A model generated the notes under the pieces. That model was given only the letters and a program-made list of their open reading frames with translations, did no database searches and had not been told where the DNA came from. From Chitinophaga pinensis (GTDB lineage: Bacteria; Bacteroidota; Bacteroidia; 2-12-FULL-35-15), in assembly GCA_945879015.1 (NCBI GenBank), contig CAMCUO010000014.1, positions 1 to 52,154 of the forward strand: 52,154 nt of DNA, read 5' to 3'. A program made the translations under genes and the position numbers. Shown here one piece after another: positions 1 through 7,538 of the stretch (positions are counted from its first letter, which is position 1; every line of letters begins with the position of its first letter).

Positions 1-74
1 GTGGCATTGTCAGCAGAGAAAGCAATTTTAGTAGTTGTGTCGGGCACATTACTAATACAAACTAATATTTTCAT
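1..74 (-). CDS. etfB: Electron transfer flavoprotein beta subunit, N-terminal fragment
   Basis: The minus strand from position 74 reads MKILVCISNVPDTTTKIAFS and continues to the window edge, so only about 24 codons are present. This start (MKILVCIS-VPDTT-KI) is the characteristic N-terminus of EtfB, the AMP/FAD-binding subunit that passes electrons from acyl-CoA dehydrogenases to the quinone pool. The ATG is at 74-72. The rest of the gene, and usually etfA, should lie beyond the left edge. The identification rests on a short peptide recognised from the family. The plus-strand reading of the same bases has no family resemblance. Confidence 0.75.
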   Translation of the reverse strand, partial: MKILVCISNVPDTTTKIAFSADNA

Positions 75-118
75 GAAAGATTAAATTAAGTATTCATTCC
101 CGTTTTTTAAACGGAACG

Positions 119-126
119 CAAATTTA
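119..126 (-). promoter_or_regulatory. Candidate -7 box for etfB
   Basis: The minus strand reads TAAATTTG, an exact match to the Bacteroidota -7 consensus TAnnTTTG, about 45 bases before the etfB ATG. No clean -33 TTTG is seen at the usual distance. A short inverted repeat (CCGTTT / AAACGG, about 101-114) lies in the inferred leader. The match could be chance in AT-rich DNA. Confidence 0.3.
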
Positions 127-248
127 ACAAAATAAGCCGTATAAAAAAAGGAATTTTTACGAGGTATTGTGGAAAAAAAGGGAAGGTGTTTGGCTCTATT
201 GCAAATAATTAAGGATTGTTGTACATTAGCTTATCAACATTGTTCAAA

Positions 249-605
249 ATGATGCTTATATTTTTTTTGGTATTCAGTCTAATTTATCTTTCTCAAATTA
301 TAATTTCAGCTCAGGAAATTGAATTAAATCAACTTTTATTTAAGTCCGAGTTGTATTATAAAAACGACACTTTATTTACTGGACATTTCGTAAAAAAATT
401 ACGCGATTGCCATAAGGTTTTCATTTTTCAAGAAGGTGAGTATGTAAATGGTAAAAAAGATTTGGTTTGGACTCGTTACAAACTGGATGGCAAAACAATT
501 GAATATAAAAGATTTTATGACGAGGGAGTTTTAATAAAAAATATAGTATACGGAAAAAATGACAAGGGAGAAGTTATAGAATACGAAAATGTAAAAGCTA
601 AATAA
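249..605 (+). CDS. YwqK/MORN-like repeat protein, membrane-anchored or exported
   Basis: The protein is about 118 residues. It begins with a hydrophobic segment (MMLIFFLVFSLIYLSQIIIS) that is either a signal peptide or an anchor. It continues with strand-turn units of the YwqK/MORN-variant type, such as LYYKNDTLFTGHF, GEYVNGKKD-VWTRY and KRFYDEGVL. Bacteroidota have many such exported proteins of unknown function, often named 'toxin-antitoxin YwqK family antitoxin' on weak grounds. I chose the ATG pair at 249/252 over a TTG at 216 because the signal-like segment starts there. No partner gene is adjacent, and I assign no function. Confidence 0.65.
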   Translation: MMLIFFLVFSLIYLSQIIISAQEIELNQLLFKSELYYKNDTLFTGHFVKKLRDCHKVFIFQEGEYVNGKKDLVWTRYKLDGKTIEYKRFYDEGVLIKNIVYGKNDKGEVIEYENVKAK

Positions 606-711
606 GGTTTCGGAATTCTTAAATTAGATTTTATTAGCATTTAATTTCATAAAAATCCCTATATTTACATTCTCGAAGAGATTAGATACTACCAAAACAA
701 ATTTAGATTAG

Positions 712-1392
712 ATGGAATATAACACTAGTCTGCCAAAAATGATTATCCCCGAATACGGCAGAAACATTCAAAAAATGATTGACTTTGCGATGACTGTAAA
801 AGATCGTGAAGAACGCAACAAAGTAGCTCGTGCTATTATTGATGTAATGGGACAATTAAACCCCCATTTGCGTGATGTAACAGATTTTAAGCACAAATTG
901 TGGGATCATATTTTTATTATTTCTCACTTTAAATTGGATGTAGATTCACCTTATCCAATGCCAACAGCAGAAACTTTTCAAACAAAACCTGATAGAGTTG
1001 CTTATCCAAGTAATGATATTCGTTACAAGCATTATGGTAAAACAGTTGAACGTATTATCGCTAAAGGAAAAGAATATCCTGCAGGTGCCGAAAAAGATGC
1101 TTTAGTTGAACAAATTGCCAATTTGATGAAACGTTCTTATTTGACTTGGAACAGAGATTCGGTAAATGATGAGGTGATTTTAAAACAATTGGAAGAGCTT
1201 TCGAAAGGACAATTAAAATTAGCAGATATTTCTTTATTAAGAAGCACTCAAACTTTTGTTCCTCGTCCTACAAGTAACCAAAGCAGTGGCGGTAGAGACA
1301 ATAAGAAAAAACAAAATAATAATGGTGGCAAGAATAATGGTGGCCACCGTCATCATAAGAACAATCAAAATTTTAAACGTAAGCCTTTTTAG
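712..1392 (+). CDS. DUF4290 family protein
   Basis: This is a 226-residue protein whose first ~175 residues match the Bacteroidota-specific DUF4290 family as I recall it (start MEYNTSLPKMIIPEYGRNIQ, then an all-helical domain with a GQLNPHLRD motif). The last ~40 residues are low-complexity and rich in Lys, Asn, Gly and His, ending KRKPF. Such a tail suggests nucleic-acid or ribosome contact, which is inference. The gene precedes murA, an arrangement I associate with this phylum, but a terminator and a repeat-filled gap lie between them. Function is unknown. Confidence 0.85.
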   Translation: MEYNTSLPKMIIPEYGRNIQKMIDFAMTVKDREERNKVARAIIDVMGQLNPHLRDVTDFKHKLWDHIFIISHFKLDVDSPYPMPTAETFQTKPDRVAYPSNDIRYKHYGKTVERIIAKGKEYPAGAEKDALVEQIANLMKRSYLTWNRDSVNDEVILKQLEELSKGQLKLADISLLRSTQTFVPRPTSNQSSGGRDNKKKQNNNGGKNNGGHRHHKNNQNFKRKPF

Positions 1393-1432
1393 GTAAGTTA
1401 GAAAGTTGGAAGGTTTAAAAGTTTTAAGGTTT

Positions 1433-1467
1433 AAGCACTTTTCTGTAAAAAGAAAGGTGCTTTTTCG
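1433..1467 (+). terminator. Rho-independent terminator after the DUF4290 gene
   Basis: A 12-pair stem (AAGCACTTTTCT with AGAAAGGTGCTT, one T-G wobble) encloses a six-base loop and is followed directly by a T run. It sits 40 bases after the DUF4290 stop codon. Confidence 0.75.
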
Positions 1468-1504
1468 TTTGCCTCATTGCTAGCCGAGAATATCTTTTTT
1501 TGAT

Positions 1505-1587
1505 CGTCATTGCGAGTCACGCTTTTTAGCGTGATGTGGCAATCTTTCTCCGTTTCGTGAGAGATTGCTTCGTTCCTCGCAATGCCG
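1505..1587. repeat. Palindromic dispersed repeat (REP-like, CATTGCGAG family)
   Basis: The arms CATTGCGAG (1508-1516) and CTCGCAATG (1576-1584) pair, as do GCAATCT (1539-1545) and AGATTGC (1562-1568). A small hairpin (TCACGC-TTTTTA-GCGTGA, 1517-1534) is nested in the left half. The sequence resembles the dispersed 'cattgcgaggaacgaagcaatc' repeat seen in many Bacteroidota genomes. It fills the otherwise gene-free gap 1393-1746; short frames reading through it are not genes. Confidence 0.75.
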
Positions 1588-1746
1588 CTCCGGAAACAAG
1601 TTCTCAGTATTAACAATCCTCAGTTCGTAAAAACAAAGTTTCCTATATCTGATTTCCCCGATTAAAAGCGTACTTCGTAATGAACTTTCGAACCTTCTAA
1701 CCTTCGGACTTTTCAACTATTTTTTTAAACTCTAAACTATCAAAAA

Positions 1747-3051
1747 ATGAGTGTATTCGAAATCATCGGTGGAAAAAAATTAAAAGGCGAAATTATACCG
1801 CAAGGCGCTAAAAATGAAGCATTGCAGATACTTTGCGCTGTTTTGTTAACTCCCGAAAAAGTAGTTATTCAAAATATTCCGGATATTATTGATGTAAATA
1901 AACTTATTGATTTACTTCGGGATTTAGGAGTAAAAATCGAAAAAACGGGACATGAAGAATATACTTTTCAAGCTGATAACATTGATGTGGATTATTTGAA
2001 TTCAGCTGAATTTAAAAAGAAAGGTGGCAGTTTACGAGGTTCTATTATGATTGTTGGTCCATTACTTTCTCGTTTTGGAAAAGGCTACATTCCTAAGCCA
2101 GGTGGCGATAAAATCGGAAGAAGAAGATTGGATACGCACTTCATAGGCTTTCAAAATTTAGGTGCGAAGTTCATTTATGATGAGGCAAATGACTTTTATA
2201 AAGTTGAAGCAAAAGATCTGAAAGGTTGCTATATGTTATTGGATGAAGCATCCGTAACAGGTACAGCTAATATTTTAATGGCAGCCGTATTGGCAAAAGG
2301 AACAACCACCATTTATAATGCAGCTTGCGAACCCTATATTCAACAATTGTGTAAAATGTTGAATAGAATGGGGGCAAAAATCTCAGGAATAGGCTCTAAT
2401 TTATTGATAATTGAAGGAGTAGAATATTTGGGTGGAACAACCCACAGAATGCTTCCCGATATGATTGAAATAGGTAGTTTCATTGGTTTGGCAGCAATGA
2501 CACAATCGGAAATTACCATTAAGGATGTGAAGTATGACGAATTAGGGGTGATTCCAAGTGTGTTTCAGAGATTGGGAATTAAACTAGAACGCAGAGGTGA
2601 TGATATCTTTATTCCATCTCAAGAAAGTTATGAAATCGATACCTTTATTGATGGTTCAATTCTTACTATTTCGGATGCCATTTGGCCAGGATTTACTCCC
2701 GATTTGCTAAGTATAATATTAGTAACTGCTACACAAGCAAAAGGAACAGCACTCATCCATCAAAAAATGTTTGAGAGTCGCTTATTCTTTGTAGATAAGC
2801 TTATAGATATGGGAGCCCAAATCATTCTTTGCGATCCTCATCGTGCAACCGTTATCGGATTAAACCGCGAACATCAGCTAAAAGGTATTTCCATGACATC
2901 TCCTGATATACGTGCAGGTGTTTCTTTATTAATTGCTGCTTTATCGGCTAATGGAAAGAGTACAATTCACAATATAGAGCAGATTGACAGAGGGTATCAA
3001 AACATTGATATACGTTTACAAAAACTTGGTGCGCAAATTGTAAGGAAGTAG
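1747..3051 (+). CDS. murA: UDP-N-acetylglucosamine 1-carboxyvinyltransferase
   Basis: MurA transfers enolpyruvate from PEP to UDP-GlcNAc, the first committed step of peptidoglycan synthesis, in the cytoplasm. The protein is 434 residues, the normal length, with the inside-out alpha/beta barrel of EPSP-synthase-like enzymes. The substrate-binding Lys22-Asn23 pair is present (PQGAKNEALQ). The flexible loop reads PKPGGDKIGRRRLD, so Asp121 takes the place of the usual catalytic Cys (Cys115 in E. coli). That change is known to give intrinsic fosfomycin resistance in other bacteria. The ATG at 1747 follows an A-rich stretch. A repeat-filled gap separates it from the gene upstream, so it probably has its own promoter. 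Confidence 0.95.
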   Translation: MSVFEIIGGKKLKGEIIPQGAKNEALQILCAVLLTPEKVVIQNIPDIIDVNKLIDLLRDLGVKIEKTGHEEYTFQADNIDVDYLNSAEFKKKGGSLRGSIMIVGPLLSRFGKGYIPKPGGDKIGRRRLDTHFIGFQNLGAKFIYDEANDFYKVEAKDLKGCYMLLDEASVTGTANILMAAVLAKGTTTIYNAACEPYIQQLCKMLNRMGAKISGIGSNLLIIEGVEYLGGTTHRMLPDMIEIGSFIGLAAMTQSEITIKDVKYDELGVIPSVFQRLGIKLERRGDDIFIPSQESYEIDTFIDGSILTISDAIWPGFTPDLLSIILVTATQAKGTALIHQKMFESRLFFVDKLIDMGAQIILCDPHRATVIGLNREHQLKGISMTSPDIRAGVSLLIAALSANGKSTIHNIEQIDRGYQNIDIRLQKLGAQIVRK

Positions 3052-3089
3052 TAGAAATTTTTGTAATATTGTATTAATAAACTACCCAA

Positions 3090-3644
3090 ATGAAAAAAGT
3101 AAACATTCTATTAACCCTTGCAGCCGTATCGGTATTGGCATTCGGATTTATTAAAAGTGATTCAGCACCATTACAAGAGGTTGTTGGAACCAACGTAGGA
3201 AACAGAGCTCCTGAGCTTAGTTTCAAAAACCCTGAAGACAAAGAAATCGCTCTTTCTTCTTTAAAAGGTAAAATTGTATTGATCGATTTCTGGGCATCAT
3301 GGTGCGGACCCTGCCGTAAAGAAAACCCGAATGTGGTAGCTACTTATAATAAGTATAAAGATCAAAAATTCAACAAAAAAGCAAAAGGATTCACGGTTTA
3401 TAGTGTTTCCATGGATCAGCCGAATCAAAAACAAGCTTGGGTCAATGCCATTGCAAAAGACGGCTTGGTTTGGGAAAATCATGTTAGCGACTTAGGCGGG
3501 TGGCAATCAAAAGGAGCTGCTATTTATGGTATAAATTCTATTCCTGCAGGTTTTTTAATTGATGAAAACGGAATTATTGTCGCTAAAGGCGATGCTTTAA
3601 GAGGTCCTAGATTAGAAGAGGAACTAAAAAAATTAATTAAATAA
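3090..3644 (+). CDS. TlpA-family thiol-disulfide oxidoreductase, exported
   Basis: This is a 184-residue protein with an N-terminal signal peptide (hydrophobic LLTLAAVSVLAFGF, probably cut near residues 22-26) and one thioredoxin-fold domain. The active site is W71-C-G-P-C75, in FWASWCGPCRKENP as in TlpA/ResA proteins. A cis-Pro segment (INSIPAGFLID) follows around residues 150-160. It should act in the periplasm as a disulfide reductase, for example in cytochrome c or envelope protein maturation; the substrate cannot be read from the sequence. It starts 38 bases after murA and ends at a strong terminator, so it may be co-transcribed with murA. Confidence 0.88.
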   Translation: MKKVNILLTLAAVSVLAFGFIKSDSAPLQEVVGTNVGNRAPELSFKNPEDKEIALSSLKGKIVLIDFWASWCGPCRKENPNVVATYNKYKDQKFNKKAKGFTVYSVSMDQPNQKQAWVNAIAKDGLVWENHVSDLGGWQSKGAAIYGINSIPAGFLIDENGIIVAKGDALRGPRLEEELKKLIK

Positions 3645-3682
3645 TTAATTAAATAATTAATTAATCTTTTAAATATATTAAT

Positions 3683-3715
3683 AGACAGAATTCGAAAGGG
3701 TTCTGTCTTTTTATT
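3683..3715 (+). terminator. Rho-independent terminator after the TlpA-like gene
   Basis: AGACAGAA (3683-3690) pairs with TTCTGTCT (3701-3708) around a ten-base loop, followed by a T-rich tail. The same stem core recurs in the next terminator at 4965. Confidence 0.8.
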
Positions 3716-3736
3716 TTATACCTAGCCAATTTTTTT

Positions 3737-3744
3737 TAGCTTTG
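3737..3744 (+). promoter_or_regulatory. Candidate -7 box for the OmpA-family gene
   Basis: TAGCTTTG fits the TAnnTTTG consensus exactly and lies 20 bases before the ATG at 3765. TTTT sits 19 bases upstream, one base off the -33 TTTG. It lies directly behind the terminator of the gene before it, a sensible place for a new promoter. Confidence 0.4.
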
Positions 3745-3764
3745 GTAAATATTTTCAACAGATT

Positions 3765-4943
3765 ATGGCAATTAGATTAAAATACATTCTTTTTATTATT
3801 TTATTTTTTGCGACTAATTTGATTGGCGCGCAAGGCGACATAGAAATTCGCATAGCTGGTTTTACTTCTGGAGAATTCGCTTCGGTAGAAGATATTCTCA
3901 AATATCCTTCTATGACTGTTATTAACAGAGATGCTGCAAAAGGGAATGCAAAATTGGTTTCTTATGATTGTGTGTTTTCTAATATGGATAAAAAAAGAAA
4001 CCCTGCTGGAACTACCGTTTGTAAAAACACTACGTATGCATTAAGTGAAGAAACAATTGCCTTATTGAAAAAATATTTGCCTGGGGAAGATTTTGTAATT
4101 AAAGATATTCAGGTAGAAGTAGTAAATGTTAAAACAGGAGCTATTGAAGTCATAAAAATAGAACCTATGGCAGTTAAAATTGCTGCTAAATCAGGTGGCT
4201 CAGCAACAACATCTAAGATAGATTACTCTGGTAAATTAATGACAGGAAAAGGACGTAATCAACCAGTTGCCAACCAAAAAGTAGTATTGCAAGATCAAGA
4301 TAATCAAGAGATACAAACTGCCATTACTGATAATTACGGGGATTTTAAATTTACTGAATTGAATTCTGATAAATCATACACGATAAACGTTTCGGTTACT
4401 GATGATACTAAAATAAAAGATGGACAGCTTTATGCTGCAAAACCTGATGGAACAATTATTCGCTCGTTTAACAAAACAAAAAAAGGATTTGTATATGAAT
4501 TATTGCCTGCCGAATTAGCAACACTTGCTAGAGAAAAAGAAGAGGATACTAGTTTGAAAATTAAAAACTTTGGAACTTCTAATGATGCAATTTTAATTGT
4601 GATTGAGAATGTTTATTACGATGCTAATTCATCCGATATAAAACCCGAATCGATTGAAAAATTAGATAAAATTATTTCTGAATTAGCACAAAATAAGAGT
4701 TTGAAATTATCAATAAACAGTCATACCGATTCCAATGGAGAAGATACTTATAACATTGCTTTATCCGAAAAAAGAGCTCAAAAAGTGATGGAGTATTTTA
4801 TTTTGCAAGGGATAGAAAAAGGTCGATTAAAAGCAAAAGGTTTTGGCGAAACTCAAATTAAAAACCGATGTAAAAATGGAGTAGATTGCTCCGAAATGGA
4901 GCACCAGTTGAATCGTAGAACAGAGTTTAATTTCACCAAGTAA
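3765..4943 (+). CDS. OmpA-family outer-membrane protein with GldM-like N-terminal region
   Basis: The protein is 392 residues. A signal peptide (residues 1-22, ending IGAQG) comes first. Residues ~25-150 look like the C-terminal domain of the gliding protein GldM, for instance NAKLVSYDCVF and PGEDFVIKDIQVEV. Residues ~155-215 form a carboxypeptidase-regulatory-like beta-sandwich (GKGRNQPVANQKVVLQDQDN... DNYGDFKFTEL). Residues ~275-392 are an OmpA C-terminal peptidoglycan-binding domain with the signature YNIALSEKRAQKVMEYFI and final LNRRTEFNF. It probably links the envelope to peptidoglycan. It is a single-gene unit with a promoter candidate before it and a terminator after it. The OmpA part is certain; the GldM likeness is from memory and needs a profile search. 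Confidence 0.85.
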   Translation: MAIRLKYILFIILFFATNLIGAQGDIEIRIAGFTSGEFASVEDILKYPSMTVINRDAAKGNAKLVSYDCVFSNMDKKRNPAGTTVCKNTTYALSEETIALLKKYLPGEDFVIKDIQVEVVNVKTGAIEVIKIEPMAVKIAAKSGGSATTSKIDYSGKLMTGKGRNQPVANQKVVLQDQDNQEIQTAITDNYGDFKFTELNSDKSYTINVSVTDDTKIKDGQLYAAKPDGTIIRSFNKTKKGFVYELLPAELATLAREKEEDTSLKIKNFGTSNDAILIVIENVYYDANSSDIKPESIEKLDKIISELAQNKSLKLSINSHTDSNGEDTYNIALSEKRAQKVMEYFILQGIEKGRLKAKGFGETQIKNRCKNGVDCSEMEHQLNRRTEFNFTK

Positions 4944-4964
4944 ATTATACATTTTTGGCAATTT

Positions 4965-4994
4965 AGACAGGACTTTCAGGGTTCTGTCTTTTTT
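4965..4994 (+). terminator. Rho-independent terminator after the OmpA-family gene
   Basis: AGACAG (4965-4970) pairs with CTGTCT (4984-4989), with partial pairing inside the loop and a T run after. The core matches the terminator at 3683. Confidence 0.7.
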
Positions 4995-5023
4995 ATTTGG
5001 TTATTTATGTCAAAATGTCTTAT

Positions 5024-5031
5024 TATCTTTG
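5024..5031 (+). promoter_or_regulatory. Candidate -7 box for grpE
   Basis: TATCTTTG fits TAnnTTTG and lies 40 bases before the grpE ATG, just after the terminator at 4965. The only clear TTTG upstream (4996-4999) is 24 bases away, further than usual. I saw no CIRCE-type heat-shock inverted repeat. Confidence 0.35.
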
Positions 5032-5071
5032 GTGGCAGATAATTTGAGAGGTTTAGTCGGTTTAAAATTAA

Positions 5072-5638
5072 ATGAAAAAAATCAAAAATATATTTAAGAA
5101 AATGAGCACACCGGAAAGCGATATTGTGAACGAACAAAACGAAGAACAAATTCCTCAAGAAGAAGCAAATGCTGTTGATGAAAAAGATAAACAACTAGCA
5201 GAATTAAAAGCAAAAGCAGATGAGATAAATGATAAGTATTTGCGCTTGTATTCTGAGTTTGATAATTTTAGAAAACGTACAGCAAAAGAAAAAGTTGAGT
5301 TAATGCAATCAGCAGGTGAAGATGTTTTTAAAAGCATTCTTCCTGTTATAGATGATTTTGAAAGAGCAATTAAATCAAACACAGAAACTACAGATGTAAA
5401 AGCAGTGAACGATGGTGTGAGTTTAATTTTTAATAAATTGAAATCATCGTTAACACAAAAAGGTTTATCAGAAATGAAAACTGTTGGAGAAACATTTGAT
5501 GCAGATATTCATGAAGCAATTACAAACATTCCTGCTCCTTCAGATGATTTAAAAGGAAAAGTAGTAGAAGAATTAGAAAAAGGATATAGTTTAAACGGAA
5601 AAATAATTCGCTTTGCGAAAGTGGTAATCGGTAGTTAA
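5072..5638 (+). CDS. grpE: Nucleotide exchange factor GrpE
   Basis: GrpE releases ADP from DnaK in the Hsp70 chaperone cycle. The 188-residue protein has an acidic, disordered N-terminus (to ~residue 40), a long coiled coil (LAELKAKADEINDKYLRLYSEFDNFRKRTAKE), and a C-terminal beta domain with the family signature ending NGKIIRFAKVVIG. I keep the ATG at 5072; an internal ATG at 5105 (MSTPESD) is an alternative that removes 11 basic residues. It is followed by dnaJ on the same strand across a 128-base spacer filled with simple repeats. dnaK is not in the window. Confidence 0.93.
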   Translation: MKKIKNIFKKMSTPESDIVNEQNEEQIPQEEANAVDEKDKQLAELKAKADEINDKYLRLYSEFDNFRKRTAKEKVELMQSAGEDVFKSILPVIDDFERAIKSNTETTDVKAVNDGVSLIFNKLKSSLTQKGLSEMKTVGETFDADIHEAITNIPAPSDDLKGKVVEELEKGYSLNGKIIRFAKVVIGS

Positions 5639-5761
5639 TTTGGAAATTTGGAAATGTGTCAATTTGGAAATGTAGGATAGTATTACGAAAGTAATTTAGT
5701 TCTCCAATTCTAAATATTTTTTAACATTTTCAAATCTTCAAATTCTCAAATTCTCAAATTG
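5637..5761. repeat. Opposed simple-repeat arms between grpE and dnaJ
   Basis: The left arm (about 5637-5671) is built of units like AATTTGGAAATTTGGAAATG. The right arm (about 5727-5761) carries the opposite orientation, CTTCAAATTCTCAAATTCTC. The two can fold back on each other imperfectly. The middle 55 bases show no gene. The right arm ends five bases before the dnaJ start codon. Confidence 0.7.
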
Positions 5762-5766
5762 AAAAA

Positions 5767-6918
5767 ATGGCAAAGAAAGATTTTTACGACATATTAGAAA
5801 TTCAAAAAGGTGCGAGTGCTGAAGAAATAAAAAAGGCATATCGCAAAATGGCGATTAAGCATCATCCGGATAAAAATCCAGGAGATAAAGCAGCGGAAGA
5901 TAAATTTAAAGAAGCAGCTGAAGCCTATGAGATTTTAAGCAGTCCAGAAAAGAAACAGCGTTACGATCAATACGGTCATGCCGGAATGGGTAATAACGGT
6001 GGTTTTGGTGGTGGTGGCGGACAAGGTTTTGGTGGAATGAACATGGACGATATCTTCAGTCAGTTTGGAGATATTTTTGGTGGACACTTTGGTGGTGGAG
6101 GTGGGCGAAGAGGCGGACGAAGAGTAAACCGTGGTTCGAATTTGCGTGTGAAGGTGAAAATGGATTTAAGTGAGATTGCAAATGGTGTAGAGAAAAAAAT
6201 CAAAGTAAATAAATATGTTGCTTGTAAAACCTGCAGTGGAAGCGGAGCAAAAAATGGTTCTGCATTTAATACCTGTTCTACTTGTAAAGGTTCTGGACAA
6301 GTTTCTAGAATCACCAACACCATTTTGGGTGCAATGCAAACTACCAGTACCTGTCCGAGTTGCGGAGGTGAAGGACAAACTATAACTGATAAATGTTCAC
6401 CTTGTAATGGCGATGGAATTGTTCGCGATGAAGAAGTAATCAGCATCAATATTCCTGGAGGAGTTGCTGAAGGAATGCAATTATCTGTTGCTGGAAAAGG
6501 TAATATGGGTGCTCGTGGAGGTGTTGCAGGTGATTTAATTGTGTTGATAGAAGAAGTAGAACACGAACATTTAAAGCGCGATGGAATGAATTTGTTTTAC
6601 GATCATTTTGTTAGTTATTCTGACGCTGCACTTGGAAGCAATATTGAAGTTCCAACAATTGATGGAAAAGCAAAAGTAAAAGTGGATGCCGGAACACAAA
6701 GTGGGAAAGTACTTCGTTTAAAAGGAAAAGGATTGCCAGATATCAATACATACGGACGAGGAGATATTTTAGTAAACATCAATGTCTGGACTCCTCAGCA
6801 TTTATCAAAAGAAGAAAAGAAAATTTTAGAAGATTTGAAAGAAGCTGAAAATTTCAAGCCTAATCCTACTAAAAAAGATAAGGGTTTTTTCGAAAGAATG
6901 AAGCAATATTTCGAGTAG
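5767..6918 (+). CDS. dnaJ: Chaperone protein DnaJ
   Basis: DnaJ is the Hsp40 co-chaperone that delivers clients to DnaK and stimulates its ATPase. The 383 residues include a J domain with His33-Pro34-Asp35, then a Gly/Phe-rich linker (~residues 70-120). A zinc-binding region follows with four repeats ([32 protein letters not shown]), then the C-terminal substrate-binding domains. It is a complete type I DnaJ of normal length. It follows grpE on the same strand. The long antisense frame inside the Gly-rich part is a composition shadow. Confidence 0.96.
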   Translation: MAKKDFYDILEIQKGASAEEIKKAYRKMAIKHHPDKNPGDKAAEDKFKEAAEAYEILSSPEKKQRYDQYGHAGMGNNGGFGGGGGQGFGGMNMDDIFSQFGDIFGGHFGGGGGRRGGRRVNRGSNLRVKVKMDLSEIANGVEKKIKVNKYVACKTCSGSGAKNGSAFNTCSTCKGSGQVSRITNTILGAMQTTSTCPSCGGEGQTITDKCSPCNGDGIVRDEEVISINIPGGVAEGMQLSVAGKGNMGARGGVAGDLIVLIEEVEHEHLKRDGMNLFYDHFVSYSDAALGSNIEVPTIDGKAKVKVDAGTQSGKVLRLKGKGLPDINTYGRGDILVNINVWTPQHLSKEEKKILEDLKEAENFKPNPTKKDKGFFERMKQYFE

Positions 6919-7017
6919 TTCACTTGTTCATTGGTTCACTCGTTCATTAGTTTTGTTGCTCGTTCTTTGTGTTTTGGCATAGTTCATTGGTTCATTTGTT
7001 TAGTAGTTCAATAGTTT
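6919..7017. repeat. Simple-sequence repeat arm, 'gttcattggttcatt' type (left)
   Basis: The spacer after dnaJ repeats units such as GTTCATTGGTTCACTCGTTC and AGTTCATTGGTTCATTTG. The inverse of this motif occurs at 7505-7538, on the other side of the four-helix-bundle gene. Confidence 0.75.
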
Positions 7018-7077
7018 CTATATCCGTTCGGGATGTTTTTATAGAGTAATTTTTCAATTTAAAATTGTTATATATTT

Positions 7078-7464
7078 ATGGGGAAGTTTGTTTTGGAAGA
7101 GTTAGATGTTTATAATTTATCTAACGAGTTGGCAGACGAGATTTGGGATATTGTCGTTAATTGGAGTTATTTAGCACAGGATACAGTTGGGAAACAAATC
7201 ATACGATCTTCGGATTCAATTGCAGCAAATATTGCTGAAGGATATGGGCGATATTTTTATAAAGAAAATAGACAATTTTGTTTTTATTCTAGAGGATCAA
7301 TTCTGGAAACAAAAACATGGATTAAGAAAGCTAAAAAGAGAAAATTAATTACAGAAGAACAATATGACCAACTTCTTTCTAAATTAGAAGCAGTACATAT
7401 TAAACTAAATGCATACATGAAGTTCATAGGTAAAAAACATGTGACTGAACCACAAAGCCAATAA
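7078..7464 (+). CDS. Four-helix-bundle protein (23S rRNA intervening-sequence / S23 family)
   Basis: The protein is 128 residues and entirely helical. It carries the family signature SSDSIAANIAEGYGR (residues ~43-57), which I know from 23S rRNA intervening-sequence proteins and from the Avd accessory proteins of diversity-generating retroelements. Such proteins form pentameric barrels that bind nucleic acid. Free-standing copies are scattered through Bacteroidota intergenic regions with no assigned role. No reverse transcriptase, variable repeat or rRNA is nearby, so this is a stand-alone copy. It lies between inverted copies of a simple repeat (6919-7017 and 7505-7538), inserted between dnaJ and an ABC transporter, which hints at independent movement. 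Confidence 0.85.
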   Translation: MGKFVLEELDVYNLSNELADEIWDIVVNWSYLAQDTVGKQIIRSSDSIAANIAEGYGRYFYKENRQFCFYSRGSILETKTWIKKAKKRKLITEEQYDQLLSKLEAVHIKLNAYMKFIGKKHVTEPQSQ

Positions 7465-7504
7465 CAGAAAGCGGGCACAACAAATACACAGAACGGGTAA
7501 CCCT

Positions 7505-7538
7505 ACTAATGAACCAATGAACTATTGAACCAATGAAC
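7505..7538. repeat. Simple-sequence repeat arm, inverse orientation (right)
   Basis: The bases read as units of ATGAACCAATGAACTATTGA, the reverse complement of the motif at 6919-7017. The repeat runs into the ABC ATPase: the ATG at 7533 lies inside the last CAATGAAC unit. Confidence 0.75.

Noticed and set aside
1..83. Plus-strand frame at the left edge ending at 84
   Set aside because: The minus strand gives the recognisable EtfB N-terminus; the plus reading is its shadow.
216..248. Upstream TTG start for the YwqK-like gene
   Set aside because: The ATG pair at 249/252 begins a proper hydrophobic signal segment; the extra residues add nothing conserved.
1431..1716. Two overlapping minus-strand open frames before murA
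   Set aside because: They read through the palindromic repeat and terminator and show no protein family; their 'sequence' is translated repeat.
6060..6449. Long antisense frames inside dnaJ
   Set aside because: They are opposite the Gly-rich and zinc-finger region and arise from its codon composition.
7078..7464. Diversity-generating retroelement suggested by the Avd-like four-helix-bundle protein
   Set aside because: No reverse transcriptase, template repeat or variable repeat is present nearby.
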